Source: Aeromonas sobria
GTDB lineage: Bacteria > Pseudomonadota > Gammaproteobacteria > Enterobacterales > Aeromonadaceae
Direction of reading: 5' to 3'
DNA: 59,462 nucleotides
Assembly: GCF_000820145.1 (NCBI RefSeq)
Contig: NZ_CDBW01000028.1
Coordinates: forward strand, 24,691-84,152
Shown piece by piece: positions 31,093-38,910 of the stretch. Both the position numbers and the translations under genes were made by a program. Numbering within the stretch: the stretch's first letter is position 1; every line of letters starts with the position of its first letter. Under the pieces are notes generated by a model. It made no database searches and was not told the origin of the DNA. It was given only the letters and a program-made list of their open reading frames with translations.

Positions 31093-32064
31093 ATGATTAG
31101 ACGACTTCCCCTGCTTGCCCTGCCGCTGTTGCTGACCGCCTGCGCTACCCACACCCAACCGACCGTTCCCTCACAGCTACAGACGCTCTATGACTACCGG
31201 CTGAGCAATGACCGCCAAGAGGATCTGACCCTGACACAAGCGATCTCGCCTATTGCCGACGCCGATATCATCCTGGTGGGGGAGCTGCACAGCCACCCCG
31301 GTGTGCACCTGCTGCAATCACGGTTATTGACCGAACTTCATACCATCAGTCAACAAAACGGGCGGCAGCTGGCACTGTCCATGGAGCAGTTCAGCCGCGC
31401 CGATCAGGGCACGCTGGATGCCTATCTCGCCAACAAGATTGGCGAAGCGGCATTGATCCGTGAAGGCAACGCGTGGCCCAACTACCCCAGCGACTACCGC
31501 CCGCTGGTGGAATTTGCCAAGGCACACCGAATGCCGGTGATCGCCGCCAACGCCCCCAAGCCGCTGGTGAGCTGTGTCGGTCAGGAGGGGCCTGAGTGGC
31601 TCGACAAGCTGCCGGTCACTCGCCGCAGCCAGCTGGCCCGCCAGCTGACCCTGGGGGATGACCCCTATCGCCAGAAGTTCATGGCCTCTATGCATCACGG
31701 CGATGCCGACAGCAACGCCCGCCGCTTCGCCGCCCAGACCAGTTGGGACGACACCATGGCAGAGAGCATGGTGGATTACCTCGCCACGCACCCGGGCCAG
31801 CAGATCATGCACATTGCAGGCAACTTCCATGTCGAAGGGGGGCTTGGACTGGCCAGTCGCATCGCCAGTCGTAATCCGTCACTCAAAGTCGCGCTGGTGG
31901 TTCCCCGGATAGATGAGACCTCTGTTGCAGATCGCGCAACCGATGTGCGGGTTAGCCTGATGCCGCTGCCACCGCGCTGGCAAAGCGATGCAGAAATGAA
32001 GCAAGATATGAGTGCGCTGCATCAATCCCGCAGTCGTGACTGTAGCCAATGGCTACAACCCTAA
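31093..32064 (+). CDS. ChaN-family haem-associated lipoprotein
   Basis: A 323-residue lipoprotein: MIRRLPLLALPLLLTAC has the lipobox LTAC with Cys17. The mature part is a ChaN (DUF399/PhuW) domain: DADIILVGELHSHPGVHLLQ near the start, LALSMEQFSR, YPSDYRPLVEFAK, and MHIAGNFHVEGGLGLA near the end. Members of this family bind haem dimers and are usually iron-regulated. It is divergent from the haem receptor and shares its Fur region. The downstream isochorismatase-like and lipoprotein genes follow closely, so a three-gene unit is likely. Confidence 0.87.
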   Translation: MIRRLPLLALPLLLTACATHTQPTVPSQLQTLYDYRLSNDRQEDLTLTQAISPIADADIILVGELHSHPGVHLLQSRLLTELHTISQQNGRQLALSMEQFSRADQGTLDAYLANKIGEAALIREGNAWPNYPSDYRPLVEFAKAHRMPVIAANAPKPLVSCVGQEGPEWLDKLPVTRRSQLARQLTLGDDPYRQKFMASMHHGDADSNARRFAAQTSWDDTMAESMVDYLATHPGQQIMHIAGNFHVEGGLGLASRIASRNPSLKVALVVPRIDETSVADRATDVRVSLMPLPPRWQSDAEMKQDMSALHQSRSRDCSQWLQP

Positions 32065-32089
32065 TTTTCCAGGATACGGCGGGTAAAAT

Positions 32090-32644
32090 ATGGATGTATT
32101 ACTGATCATCGATGTGCAGCAAGGGGTTTTGAAAACAACCCATCATCAACAAGCGCAAGTACTGGCCAATATCAATCAGGCGGCGGCCCATATCCGGCAG
32201 CAGCATGGCCGGGTCATCTACATCCAGCATGACGATCAACCCGGTGGCGAGCTGACGCCGGGCACCCCGGAGTGGCAGCTTCACCCTGCCCTGCAACCCG
32301 CCAAAGGAGATAGCCGGGTTCGCAAGGAGGCATGCGACAGCTTTCTGGATACCGAGTTGACTTTCCTGCTAGCGGAGCAGTCAGTGGACCGACTCATTAT
32401 CTGCGGCTGTAATACCGATTTTTGTGTCGATACCACAGTACGCAGTGCTGCTACCCATGGCTTCGAGGTGCTGGTATTGAGCGATGGCCACACCACCGCC
32501 GATCGCCCACACCTGAGCGCGGATAAGATCATCGAGCACCATAACTGGATGTGGCGCCACCTCAGCCTGCCACAAGGGCGCAGTGTGACCCTGCTGAGCA
32601 GCGCCGAGCTGCTGGCAGTCACTCCTGCCCTGCAGCCATGTTAA
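32090..32644 (+). CDS. isochorismatase-family cysteine hydrolase
   Basis: A 184-residue cytoplasmic enzyme with the complete catalytic triad of the family: D8 in LLIIDVQQGV, K79 in RVRKEACDSF and C112 in GCNTDFCVDTT. Length is typical. It follows the ChaN-like gene after 25 bases. The substrate cannot be told; the family includes nicotinamidases, carbamoylases and siderophore-type isochorismatases, but the isochorismatase-specific carrier domain is absent. Confidence 0.85.
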   Translation: MDVLLIIDVQQGVLKTTHHQQAQVLANINQAAAHIRQQHGRVIYIQHDDQPGGELTPGTPEWQLHPALQPAKGDSRVRKEACDSFLDTELTFLLAEQSVDRLIICGCNTDFCVDTTVRSAATHGFEVLVLSDGHTTADRPHLSADKIIEHHNWMWRHLSLPQGRSVTLLSSAELLAVTPALQPC

Positions 32645-32681
32645 TCTACTAATCTTGCTGCATTTTTCACTGGAGTCTGTC

Positions 32682-33065
32682 GTGCGTTTGTTGCCCGCTA
32701 GCCTGTTGTTGCTGTTTCCGCTGCTCAATGGTTGCAGCAGCCTGCCGGGGCAAGCCTATGATGGCCCCGAGCCACTGTTTCTGACTCACATCAACGAGGA
32801 GGGAAGCAAGCGGTTTACCTTTGAAGCCGCGCCCAACGATACTTTGCCGCGCGGCCTATCTGCGGTCCAGAGCCAGCGATTGCTGGAACAACGGGAGGCG
32901 CTACAAGAGAACTTGCTGACCGAGACCCTGGCGAGCAAACAATATTGCCGGGAAGGGTACATAGTGCTGAGCCAGAGCTCATGGAAAGTTCGGGGCGAGT
33001 GCAACGAGACGGCAATTGATGCGGATCGCCGCACCTTTCCCAACAAGGCCTCCTGGCAAGATTGA
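32682..33065 (+). CDS. small lipoprotein of unknown function
   Basis: A 127-residue protein. I chose the GTG at 32682 because TGGAG lies six bases ahead and it gives VRLLPASLLLLFPLLNGC, a lipoprotein signal with Cys18; a TTG 27 bases upstream lacks a ribosome site. The mature part has two Cys (QYCREGYIVLSQSSWKVRGEC) that may pair. No family recognised. It ends the chaN-side transcript before the terminator at 33097-33120. Confidence 0.7.
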   Translation: MRLLPASLLLLFPLLNGCSSLPGQAYDGPEPLFLTHINEEGSKRFTFEAAPNDTLPRGLSAVQSQRLLEQREALQENLLTETLASKQYCREGYIVLSQSSWKVRGECNETAIDADRRTFPNKASWQD

Positions 33066-33096
33066 GCAAGCCAGACGACGAGATAGCGCAATAAAA

Positions 33097-33120
33097 ACGG
33101 GCAGCCAAGTGGCTGCCCGT
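33097..33120. terminator. bidirectional terminator between the small lipoprotein and hutZ
   Basis: ACGGGCAGCC-AAGT-GGCTGCCCGT is a 10-bp stem followed by TTTGTT on the plus strand and TTTTATTG on the minus strand. It ends both convergent units. Confidence 0.93.
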
Positions 33121-33156
33121 TTTGTTATGGCTGGTGTCGTGATCGACAGGAGATCG

Positions 33157-33714
33157 TCAGACCGGTGCATCGGCCGGACTGGTGAGCTCGGCACCGGTGT
33201 CGATGCGCTTGTGCCCTTCCACCAGATGGACGAAATCCACCAGCTCGTCACCGGAGACCGCAAATGCCTGACCAAAGCCTTTGACGAACAGCCCCTGCTC
33301 CGGCTGGAGGCGGAACAGTTTGAAATCCTTGAGGTTGGAGAGACCCTTGATGATCTCGCCAAAACGCCCTTCCAGTGCCGCCACCGCCTTGCTCCAGCGA
33401 GCATCGTCACGGGCGACCACTTCAGCTACCGCATCAAAAGTCAGCCGCTTGCGGGCGAACAGTTCACGAGCACCGCTCTCATCCTCGATAAGCATCAGGG
33501 ATACCCGGGGCACCTGTTGCAGATTGCGGGCGTGGCGGGCGATCTCGGAGATCAGCACATAGTAGCCATCCTCTTGCAGCACGAAGGGAGCGTAACTGGC
33601 GTTGGGGTTGCCTTCGCTATCGACAGTGGCGAGCTGCAGGGTACGACAGCTGTCACGAAACTCGCGGATCTCCGGTTGCAGACGGTTCTGCAGACGTTCC
33701 TGACGTTCACTCAT
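33157..33714 (-). CDS. hutZ: haem utilisation protein HutZ
   Basis: A 185-residue split-barrel protein of the PNPOx-like family that degrades haem in Vibrio. The haem ligand and its partner are present: D130 (NLKDFKLF) and H168 (HLVEGHK), each two positions earlier than D132 and H170 of V. cholerae HutZ. The start overlaps the hutX stop by four bases (ATGA). The radical-SAM partner hutW, common in vibrios, is not in this window. Confidence 0.93.
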   Translation of the reverse strand: MSERQERLQNRLQPEIREFRDSCRTLQLATVDSEGNPNASYAPFVLQEDGYYVLISEIARHARNLQQVPRVSLMLIEDESGARELFARKRLTFDAVAEVVARDDARWSKAVAALEGRFGEIIKGLSNLKDFKLFRLQPEQGLFVKGFGQAFAVSGDELVDFVHLVEGHKRIDTGAELTSPADAPV

Positions 33715-34223
33715 GCTTTGACTTCCTCTTGAAACTGTTGGCGCAGGGCCATGAAACGGGTGACCTGATCGGCCAGCAGCTGGCGCTTCTCGTCACGACC
33801 CAGATAGATCTTAAAGATGCAGCGACCAGAGTGACCGAAGAACTGGAAGGAGTGCCCCTCCTTGCCCATGAACAATTTGCTGACCAGCGCAATCCCCGCC
33901 AGGTTGTCGAGCTTGAGGTGGCCATGCAGCTCGCCGTCACGGCCCATCAGGTTGTAGTAGCCGCGCGCATCCTTGCCTTTCGGGAAGGGGGCTTTTACCT
34001 CGAAGATGGAACCATCAGATTCAACGATGGTGGTGACATGACCCCAATCGGCCAGATCTTCCAGCAGCGGTTGAGCTCGCTCGGCAGGCAACAGGGTCAC
34101 CAGCTCGGCGGGCAGATGGCGAACCACCTCCCACTCACTCACGCTGAGCTGAGCGGCCAGCGTAGAAGGATGGGCGCCGGGATCCTGCTCCAGCAGCGCG
34201 TGAATGCGTTGTGCAATGCTCAT
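33711..34223 (-). CDS. hutX: haem carrier protein HutX
   Basis: A 170-residue cytosolic haem-binding protein of the HutX/HuvX (ChuX-like) family. Features: STLAAQLSVSEWEVVRHLP (N-terminal), TIVESDGSIFEVKAPFPKG, GYYNLMGRDGELHGHLKLD and FFGHSGRCIFKIYLGRDEKR. It passes haem to HutZ, encoded downstream with a four-base overlap. A Fur box lies in the divergent promoter with hutB. Confidence 0.93.
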   Translation of the reverse strand: MSIAQRIHALLEQDPGAHPSTLAAQLSVSEWEVVRHLPAELVTLLPAERAQPLLEDLADWGHVTTIVESDGSIFEVKAPFPKGKDARGYYNLMGRDGELHGHLKLDNLAGIALVSKLFMGKEGHSFQFFGHSGRCIFKIYLGRDEKRQLLADQVTRFMALRQQFQEEVKA

Positions 34224-34304
34224 GTTTTCTCCCTCGACGAGACACCTTTGTCCCGCTCTTTATCATGGTCGCTACTCTAATAAAGCACTGACACCAATGC
34301 AATT

Positions 34305-34323
34305 GATAATTGCTATCATTATC
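34305..34323. promoter_or_regulatory. Fur box between hutX and hutB
   Basis: GATAATTGCTATCATTATC matches the 19-bp Fur consensus at 15 positions, with both half-sites complete. It lies midway in the 171-base divergent region and should repress hutXZ and hutBCD when iron is plentiful. Confidence 0.9.
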
Positions 34324-34394
34324 AGTGCAATTTATTCAAAGCCTTGATATTCTCGGCGGCACACCCGTTACATTCACCCTTTTCGGAGGTTAGC

Positions 34395-35246
34395 ATGGGC
34401 CGTCGTTTTGCCCTCGCCATCACCCTGCTCTGCAGTTCACTGCACCCCTTCTCTGCCGTTGCCGCCGACGGAGAGAAAGAGCGTATCGTCAGTATCGGCC
34501 CGGCCACCACAGAACTCATTCTGGCCCTTGGTGGTGAGTCCAGCCTGATCGCTACCGATGTCAGCAGCCCCTTGCCAAAAGGGCTGCCCAAGGTGGGCTA
34601 TCACCGGGCACTGGCCGCCGAAGGGATCCTGAGTCTCTCCCCCACCCGACTGGTAGGCAGCGACGAGATGGGCCCGGCCCCGACCCTGGATCAGCTGCGC
34701 CGTGCCGGGGTCAAGGTGGAGGTGCTGGATACCGCACCGACTCTGGCCAACCTCAACCAGCGTATCGACACCCTCGCCAGCCTGCTGGGCGACAAAGCGG
34801 CTGGCGATCGCCTGAAGGCAGAGATCCAGGCCCAGACCGATCAGCTGGCGGCGCAAGCGAAACAGAACAAACCGCTCAAGGTCGCCTTCCTGCTGCTGCA
34901 CAAGGGGCAACCCACCAGCATCGCCGGGGGGGACACCACCGCCAGTGCGCTTGTCTCGCTGGCAGGTGGCATCAATCCGGTCGCCGAATTGCGCAACTAC
35001 AAGCCGGTATCCGCCGAATCCCTCATCGAGATGCAGCCCGATCTGGTGCTGGTCAGCGGTCGTGACTGGCAGCAATATGCCGATCCGGCCAAGGTGCTGG
35101 CAGAAGTACCCGCACTGGCCGCTACCCCGGCTGGCAAGCGCAATGCCATTCACGCCATCGACGGTCACGCCCTGCAAGGGGGCCTGAGCCTCAACTCCCT
35201 GCAACAGGCGAACCAGATCGCCCAGTGGATCAAGCAGGGGTCATGA
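34395..35246 (+). CDS. hutB: haem ABC transporter, periplasmic binding protein
   Basis: A 283-residue class III binding protein. ATG at 34395 has CGGAGG five bases ahead; an ATG 51 bases upstream would bury the signal peptide MGRRFALAITLLCSSLHPFSAVAA. The mature part begins ERIVSIGPATTELILALGG, the BtuF/HmuT-like opening, with a long helix and a second lobe (VAFLLLHKGQPTSIAGGDTT). First gene of hutBCD; its stop overlaps the hutC start (ATGA). Confidence 0.93.
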   Translation: MGRRFALAITLLCSSLHPFSAVAADGEKERIVSIGPATTELILALGGESSLIATDVSSPLPKGLPKVGYHRALAAEGILSLSPTRLVGSDEMGPAPTLDQLRRAGVKVEVLDTAPTLANLNQRIDTLASLLGDKAAGDRLKAEIQAQTDQLAAQAKQNKPLKVAFLLLHKGQPTSIAGGDTTASALVSLAGGINPVAELRNYKPVSAESLIEMQPDLVLVSGRDWQQYADPAKVLAEVPALAATPAGKRNAIHAIDGHALQGGLSLNSLQQANQIAQWIKQGS

Positions 35247-36286
35247 TGCGCTTGCCCCTCTCCTGGCTGCTGGCCTTCACCACGGCCGCACTGGCGCTGT
35301 TGCTGCTCGGTTCGCTGGCAACCGGCCCCATGACGCTCACTCTGGGCGAGAGTCTGCGGGCGCTGTTTGCCGGGCAGGAGAGCGGGATTGAGTCACACAA
35401 GCTGCTGATCGTGCAGGAAATCCGCCTGCCACGTACCCTGCTCTGCATCGCAGTGGGCGGGATCCTCGGGCTCTGTGGCGCCGTGATGCAGGGACTGTTT
35501 CGCAACCCACTGGCTGACCCTGGCATCATCGGGGTCTCCGGCGGCGCGGCGCTCGGTGCGGCGCTCGCCATCGTGCTGCTGGCCCCTCTTGCCCCACAAT
35601 ATGGCCAGCAGTTGCAAGCCACCATCGGGGTTGGCCTGCTGCCGCTGCTCGCCTTTCTCGGCGGTGCGCTCACCACCACCTTGGTCTATCTGCTCGGCAC
35701 CCGCGAGGGGGGCACCTCGGTCACCGTCATGCTGCTGGCTGGTGTGGCCATCACGGCGCTCTCCGGCGCGGTGATCGGCCTGCTCACCTATCTGGCGGAC
35801 GATCAGATGCTGCGCAACCTGAGCCTGTGGCAAATGGGGACGCTGGCGGCAGGCAAACCGGCCGATGTGGCGCTGGCCCTGCTCACCTTGGCGGCCCTGC
35901 TGTGGCTCTTTATGCGCGATGCCAATCCCCTCAACGCCCTGCTACTGGGTGAAGGGGAGGCCCGTCATCTGGGGGTCAATGTGCAATCCCTCAAACGTCG
36001 CCTCATTCTGCTCACCGCAGCGGGCGTCGGGGTGGCGGTGGCGGTATCGGGGATGATCGGCTTCGTCGGGCTGGTAGTGCCCCATCTGGTGCGCCTGCTG
36101 GCGGGCCCCAACCACGTCAGGTTGCTGCCGCTCTCGGCCCTGCTTGGCGCTGCCCTGCTGCTGGCGGCCGACATGCTGGCGCGCACCCTGCTGGCCCCGG
36201 CCGAGCTGCCGGTGGGCATCATCACTGCCCTGCTCGGCGCCCCCTTCTTCATCTGGCTGCTGGTAAAAGGCCGCCGCGCCCTGTGA
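35243..36286 (+). CDS. hutC: haem ABC transporter permease
   Basis: A 347-residue FecCD-type permease with about ten membrane helices. Signatures are EIRLPRTLLCIAVGGILGLC, MQGLFRNPLADPGIIGVSGG and GFVGLVVPHLVRLLAGPNH, the loop that contacts the ATPase. The ATG at 35243 overlaps the hutB stop (ATGATG). Confidence 0.95.
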   Translation: MMRLPLSWLLAFTTAALALLLLGSLATGPMTLTLGESLRALFAGQESGIESHKLLIVQEIRLPRTLLCIAVGGILGLCGAVMQGLFRNPLADPGIIGVSGGAALGAALAIVLLAPLAPQYGQQLQATIGVGLLPLLAFLGGALTTTLVYLLGTREGGTSVTVMLLAGVAITALSGAVIGLLTYLADDQMLRNLSLWQMGTLAAGKPADVALALLTLAALLWLFMRDANPLNALLLGEGEARHLGVNVQSLKRRLILLTAAGVGVAVAVSGMIGFVGLVVPHLVRLLAGPNHVRLLPLSALLGAALLLAADMLARTLLAPAELPVGIITALLGAPFFIWLLVKGRRAL

Positions 36287-37113
36287 TACGGACTGTTATG
36301 CAACCACTCTTCTCATCCTCACTCTCCGCCCCCCTGTTGAGCTGCAGCCGGCTCAGCCTGCGCCGTGGCCAGCGCCAGATCCTGGATGGGCTCGATCTCA
36401 ATCTCGAGAGCGGCACCCTCACCGCTCTGCTCGGCCCCAACGGGGCGGGCAAGAGCTCGCTGCTCAAGTGCCTGACCGGCGAGCTGGAATATGAGGGTTC
36501 CATCACCCTGTTTGGCGCGGATCGCCAGCAGTGGGACAGCGGCCAGTTGGCCCACCGGCTCGGGGTATTGCCGCAAAGCTCCTCGCTCAACTTCCCCTTT
36601 CTCTGCGAAGAGGTGGTGGCCATGGGGCGCTTGCCCCACAGTGAACCGGCAGCCCGACGTGACGAGATAGTGGCGGCGGCCATGACCCATGCCGGGGTCG
36701 AGCATCTGGCCAAACGACTCTATCCTGGGCTCTCTGGTGGCGAGCGGCAGCGGGTGCAGTTTGCCCGGGTGCTGGCACAGATCTGGCAGGCTCCCTCCCT
36801 GACCGAGCAGGCCGAGCAACCGCGCCTGCTGCTGCTCGACGAGCCCACCTCGGCGCTGGATCTGAAATACCAGCATCAGCTGCTCACCATGGCGCGCGCC
36901 CTCGCCAGCCGCAATACTGCGGTGCTGGTGGTGCTGCACGACCTCAATCTGGCGGCGCGTTATGCCGATCGGCTGGTGATGCTGGAGCGGGGCAAACTGA
37001 TGGCCGATGGGACACCTGCCGAGGTGCTGACCCCTGAGCTGATTGCCCGTCTCTATGACTATCCGGCCCAAGTGATCCACCACCCCGAAAGCGGCCTGCC
37101 GATGGTGGTGTGA
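36283..37113 (+). CDS. hutD: haem ABC transporter ATPase
   Basis: A 276-residue ABC ATPase of the HmuV family: Walker A GPNGAGKSS, Q-loop LPQSSSLNF, signature LSGGERQR, Walker B LLLLDEPTSALD and the switch His in VVLHDLNLA. The GTG at 36283 overlaps the hutC stop (GTGA), suggesting coupling; an ATG at 36298 with a weak GGA ahead is the alternative and changes only five residues. Confidence 0.94.
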   Translation: MIRTVMQPLFSSSLSAPLLSCSRLSLRRGQRQILDGLDLNLESGTLTALLGPNGAGKSSLLKCLTGELEYEGSITLFGADRQQWDSGQLAHRLGVLPQSSSLNFPFLCEEVVAMGRLPHSEPAARRDEIVAAAMTHAGVEHLAKRLYPGLSGGERQRVQFARVLAQIWQAPSLTEQAEQPRLLLLDEPTSALDLKYQHQLLTMARALASRNTAVLVVLHDLNLAARYADRLVMLERGKLMADGTPAEVLTPELIARLYDYPAQVIHHPESGLPMVV

Positions 37114-37204
37114 CGCTTTTCGATTGAACAACCAGAAAAACGTTTTCATTTGATTTTTTAAGCTCATCTGCGACATAAAAAAATTGTGATTGCGTAAAAT
37201 TTAG

Positions 37205-37220
37205 TGTGATGAGAATCACA
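37205..37220. promoter_or_regulatory. perfect CRP site with class I promoter
   Basis: TGTGA-TGAGAA-TCACA is an exact consensus CRP site. A TACAAT -10 box at 37261-37266 puts the transcription start near 37273, so the CRP site is centred about 60 bases upstream, the class I spacing. It should activate the lipoprotein gene at 37318. Confidence 0.8.
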
Positions 37221-37317
37221 TTTAATCGATGGATAAATCCAAGTGCGATTGAGTAAAAACTACAATACCGCCGCCTCACAGAAGGCTCGACTCAATTGAT
37301 GCTACGGAATAATTACA

Positions 37318-38676
37318 ATGAAAAACCTCAACAAGACCCTACTGGCTGCCGCCATCTCTCTCGGGATGCTGGCTGGCTGCAACAGCGACAACGACTCAAA
37401 GGCTGCTGATCCCATGGTACGTTTCGCCACCTTTAACCTCTCTTTTGACCGCACTGCCGCCGGTATGCTGACCGGTGAGCTGGCACTGACCCGCACCGAG
37501 CAGGATGCCCTGCTGGCCCGCCTCGCCGAAGGGAGCCTGAGCGGCGCCACGGAAACCAAAGCCAAGAACGTGCAGCAGATCCGCAACGTGGCGGAGATCA
37601 TCCAGCGCACCCGCCCGGATGTGTTCCTGCTCAACGAGTTCGACAACGACGGCAAAGGCGAGAGCACCGCCGATCTGAAAGCCTTCAACGACAACTATCT
37701 GGCCCACGCCCAGCACAGTGAAGTGACTGCCATCAGCTATCCGGTGATGCAGAACTTCGCCACCAACACCGGCCTGCAAAGCGGTTATGATCTCAATCTC
37801 GACAACAAGACCACTGGCGACGATGCCTGGGGCTTTGGCAACTACCACGGCCAGTACGCCTTTGCGGTGATGTCCAAATATCCTATCGACACCAAGCAGA
37901 TCCGTACCTTCCAGAACTTCAAGTGGAAGGATATGCCGGGCGAGCAGAACCCCATCATCGATGACTGCAATAACCCCAAGGCCAAGATCCCTGCCAGCCG
38001 CCAGTGTGGCGATGCCTGGTATGACGATGCGGCCTGGCAGCAGTTCCCGCTCTCCTCCAAGAACCACGCCGATGTGCCGGTGCTGATCAAAACCGACAAG
38101 GGTGAAGAGGTTATTCACTTCCTGATCTCCCACCCAACCCCCCCGATCTTCGGCAATGCGGCCCGCCACAACGTCAAGCACAACCGCGCCGAGATCGCCT
38201 TCTGGAACGATTACGTCAAGGGTCTTGGCTACATGACCGATGACAAAGGCACCAAAGGTGGACTGACCAAAAACGCCAAGTTCGTTATCGCGGGCGATCT
38301 CAACGCCGACCCGCAAACCGGCGACGGCGATCTGACCGCCATCCAGGCGCTGCAGGACAACGCCCTGATGAACCAGGCCGTCACCAATGGCACCTTGATC
38401 CCGGTGAGCGAAGGGGGTCCCGAGTGCCTGGCCACTCAGCCGCAACTCTGTTCACGTAACAACAATCGTCCGAACCCGGAGCGGATCACCAGCAGCAGCG
38501 GCTTGCAGCTGGATCACGTGATCCCCTCCGCCAACCTCAACGCGGTCAAGAGTGGCATCTTCTGGCCTGCCAGCTTCGAGGCCGGTTATCACTTGGTCTA
38601 TGATGCGAAACTCGGCATCGCCAAGGGGGTCAGCTCGGATCACCGTCTGGTCTGGATCGATTTCAAACTCGATTGA
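37318..38676 (+). CDS. endonuclease/exonuclease/phosphatase-family lipoprotein
   Basis: A 452-residue lipoprotein: MKNLNKTLLAAAISLGMLAGC has lipobox LAGC (Cys21). The mature part has the EEP fold motifs in order: VRFATFNLSFDR, DVFLLNEFDNDGKG (metal-binding Glu), NYHGQYAFAVMSKYP, HFLISHPTPP, FVIAGDLNADPQTGDG (catalytic Asp-x-Asn) and the final SSDHRLVWIDF (Asp-His). All catalytic residues are kept. Relatives include phosphodiesterases and phytase-like enzymes; the substrate is unknown. A perfect CRP site upstream suggests catabolite control. Confidence 0.88.
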   Translation: MKNLNKTLLAAAISLGMLAGCNSDNDSKAADPMVRFATFNLSFDRTAAGMLTGELALTRTEQDALLARLAEGSLSGATETKAKNVQQIRNVAEIIQRTRPDVFLLNEFDNDGKGESTADLKAFNDNYLAHAQHSEVTAISYPVMQNFATNTGLQSGYDLNLDNKTTGDDAWGFGNYHGQYAFAVMSKYPIDTKQIRTFQNFKWKDMPGEQNPIIDDCNNPKAKIPASRQCGDAWYDDAAWQQFPLSSKNHADVPVLIKTDKGEEVIHFLISHPTPPIFGNAARHNVKHNRAEIAFWNDYVKGLGYMTDDKGTKGGLTKNAKFVIAGDLNADPQTGDGDLTAIQALQDNALMNQAVTNGTLIPVSEGGPECLATQPQLCSRNNNRPNPERITSSSGLQLDHVIPSANLNAVKSGIFWPASFEAGYHLVYDAKLGIAKGVSSDHRLVWIDFKLD

Positions 38677-38698
38677 GCCATGTGCTGACTGCCAATTC

Positions 38699-38721
38699 GG
38701 GGGCCTCTTGGCCCCCTTTTT
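38699..38721 (+). terminator. terminator after the EEP lipoprotein
   Basis: GGGGGCC-TCTT-GGCCCCC is followed by TTTTTG on the plus strand. Confidence 0.93.
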
Positions 38722-38910
38722 GTTGCCGCAACAGGCCCCTCGCAGCCGCCATACTGATTAACCAGACAGTTAGCGCCCACCACTGCGTCAGATGATTCTG
38801 CAAATCGTGCGCTACGCCACCATTCCGATAACCCTGCCTTGCAAGGGGGTATGGGGTTTGCTAATACTCCGCGTCCATTAAATGACCAACCATTACCGGG
38901 GCAATGAGCC

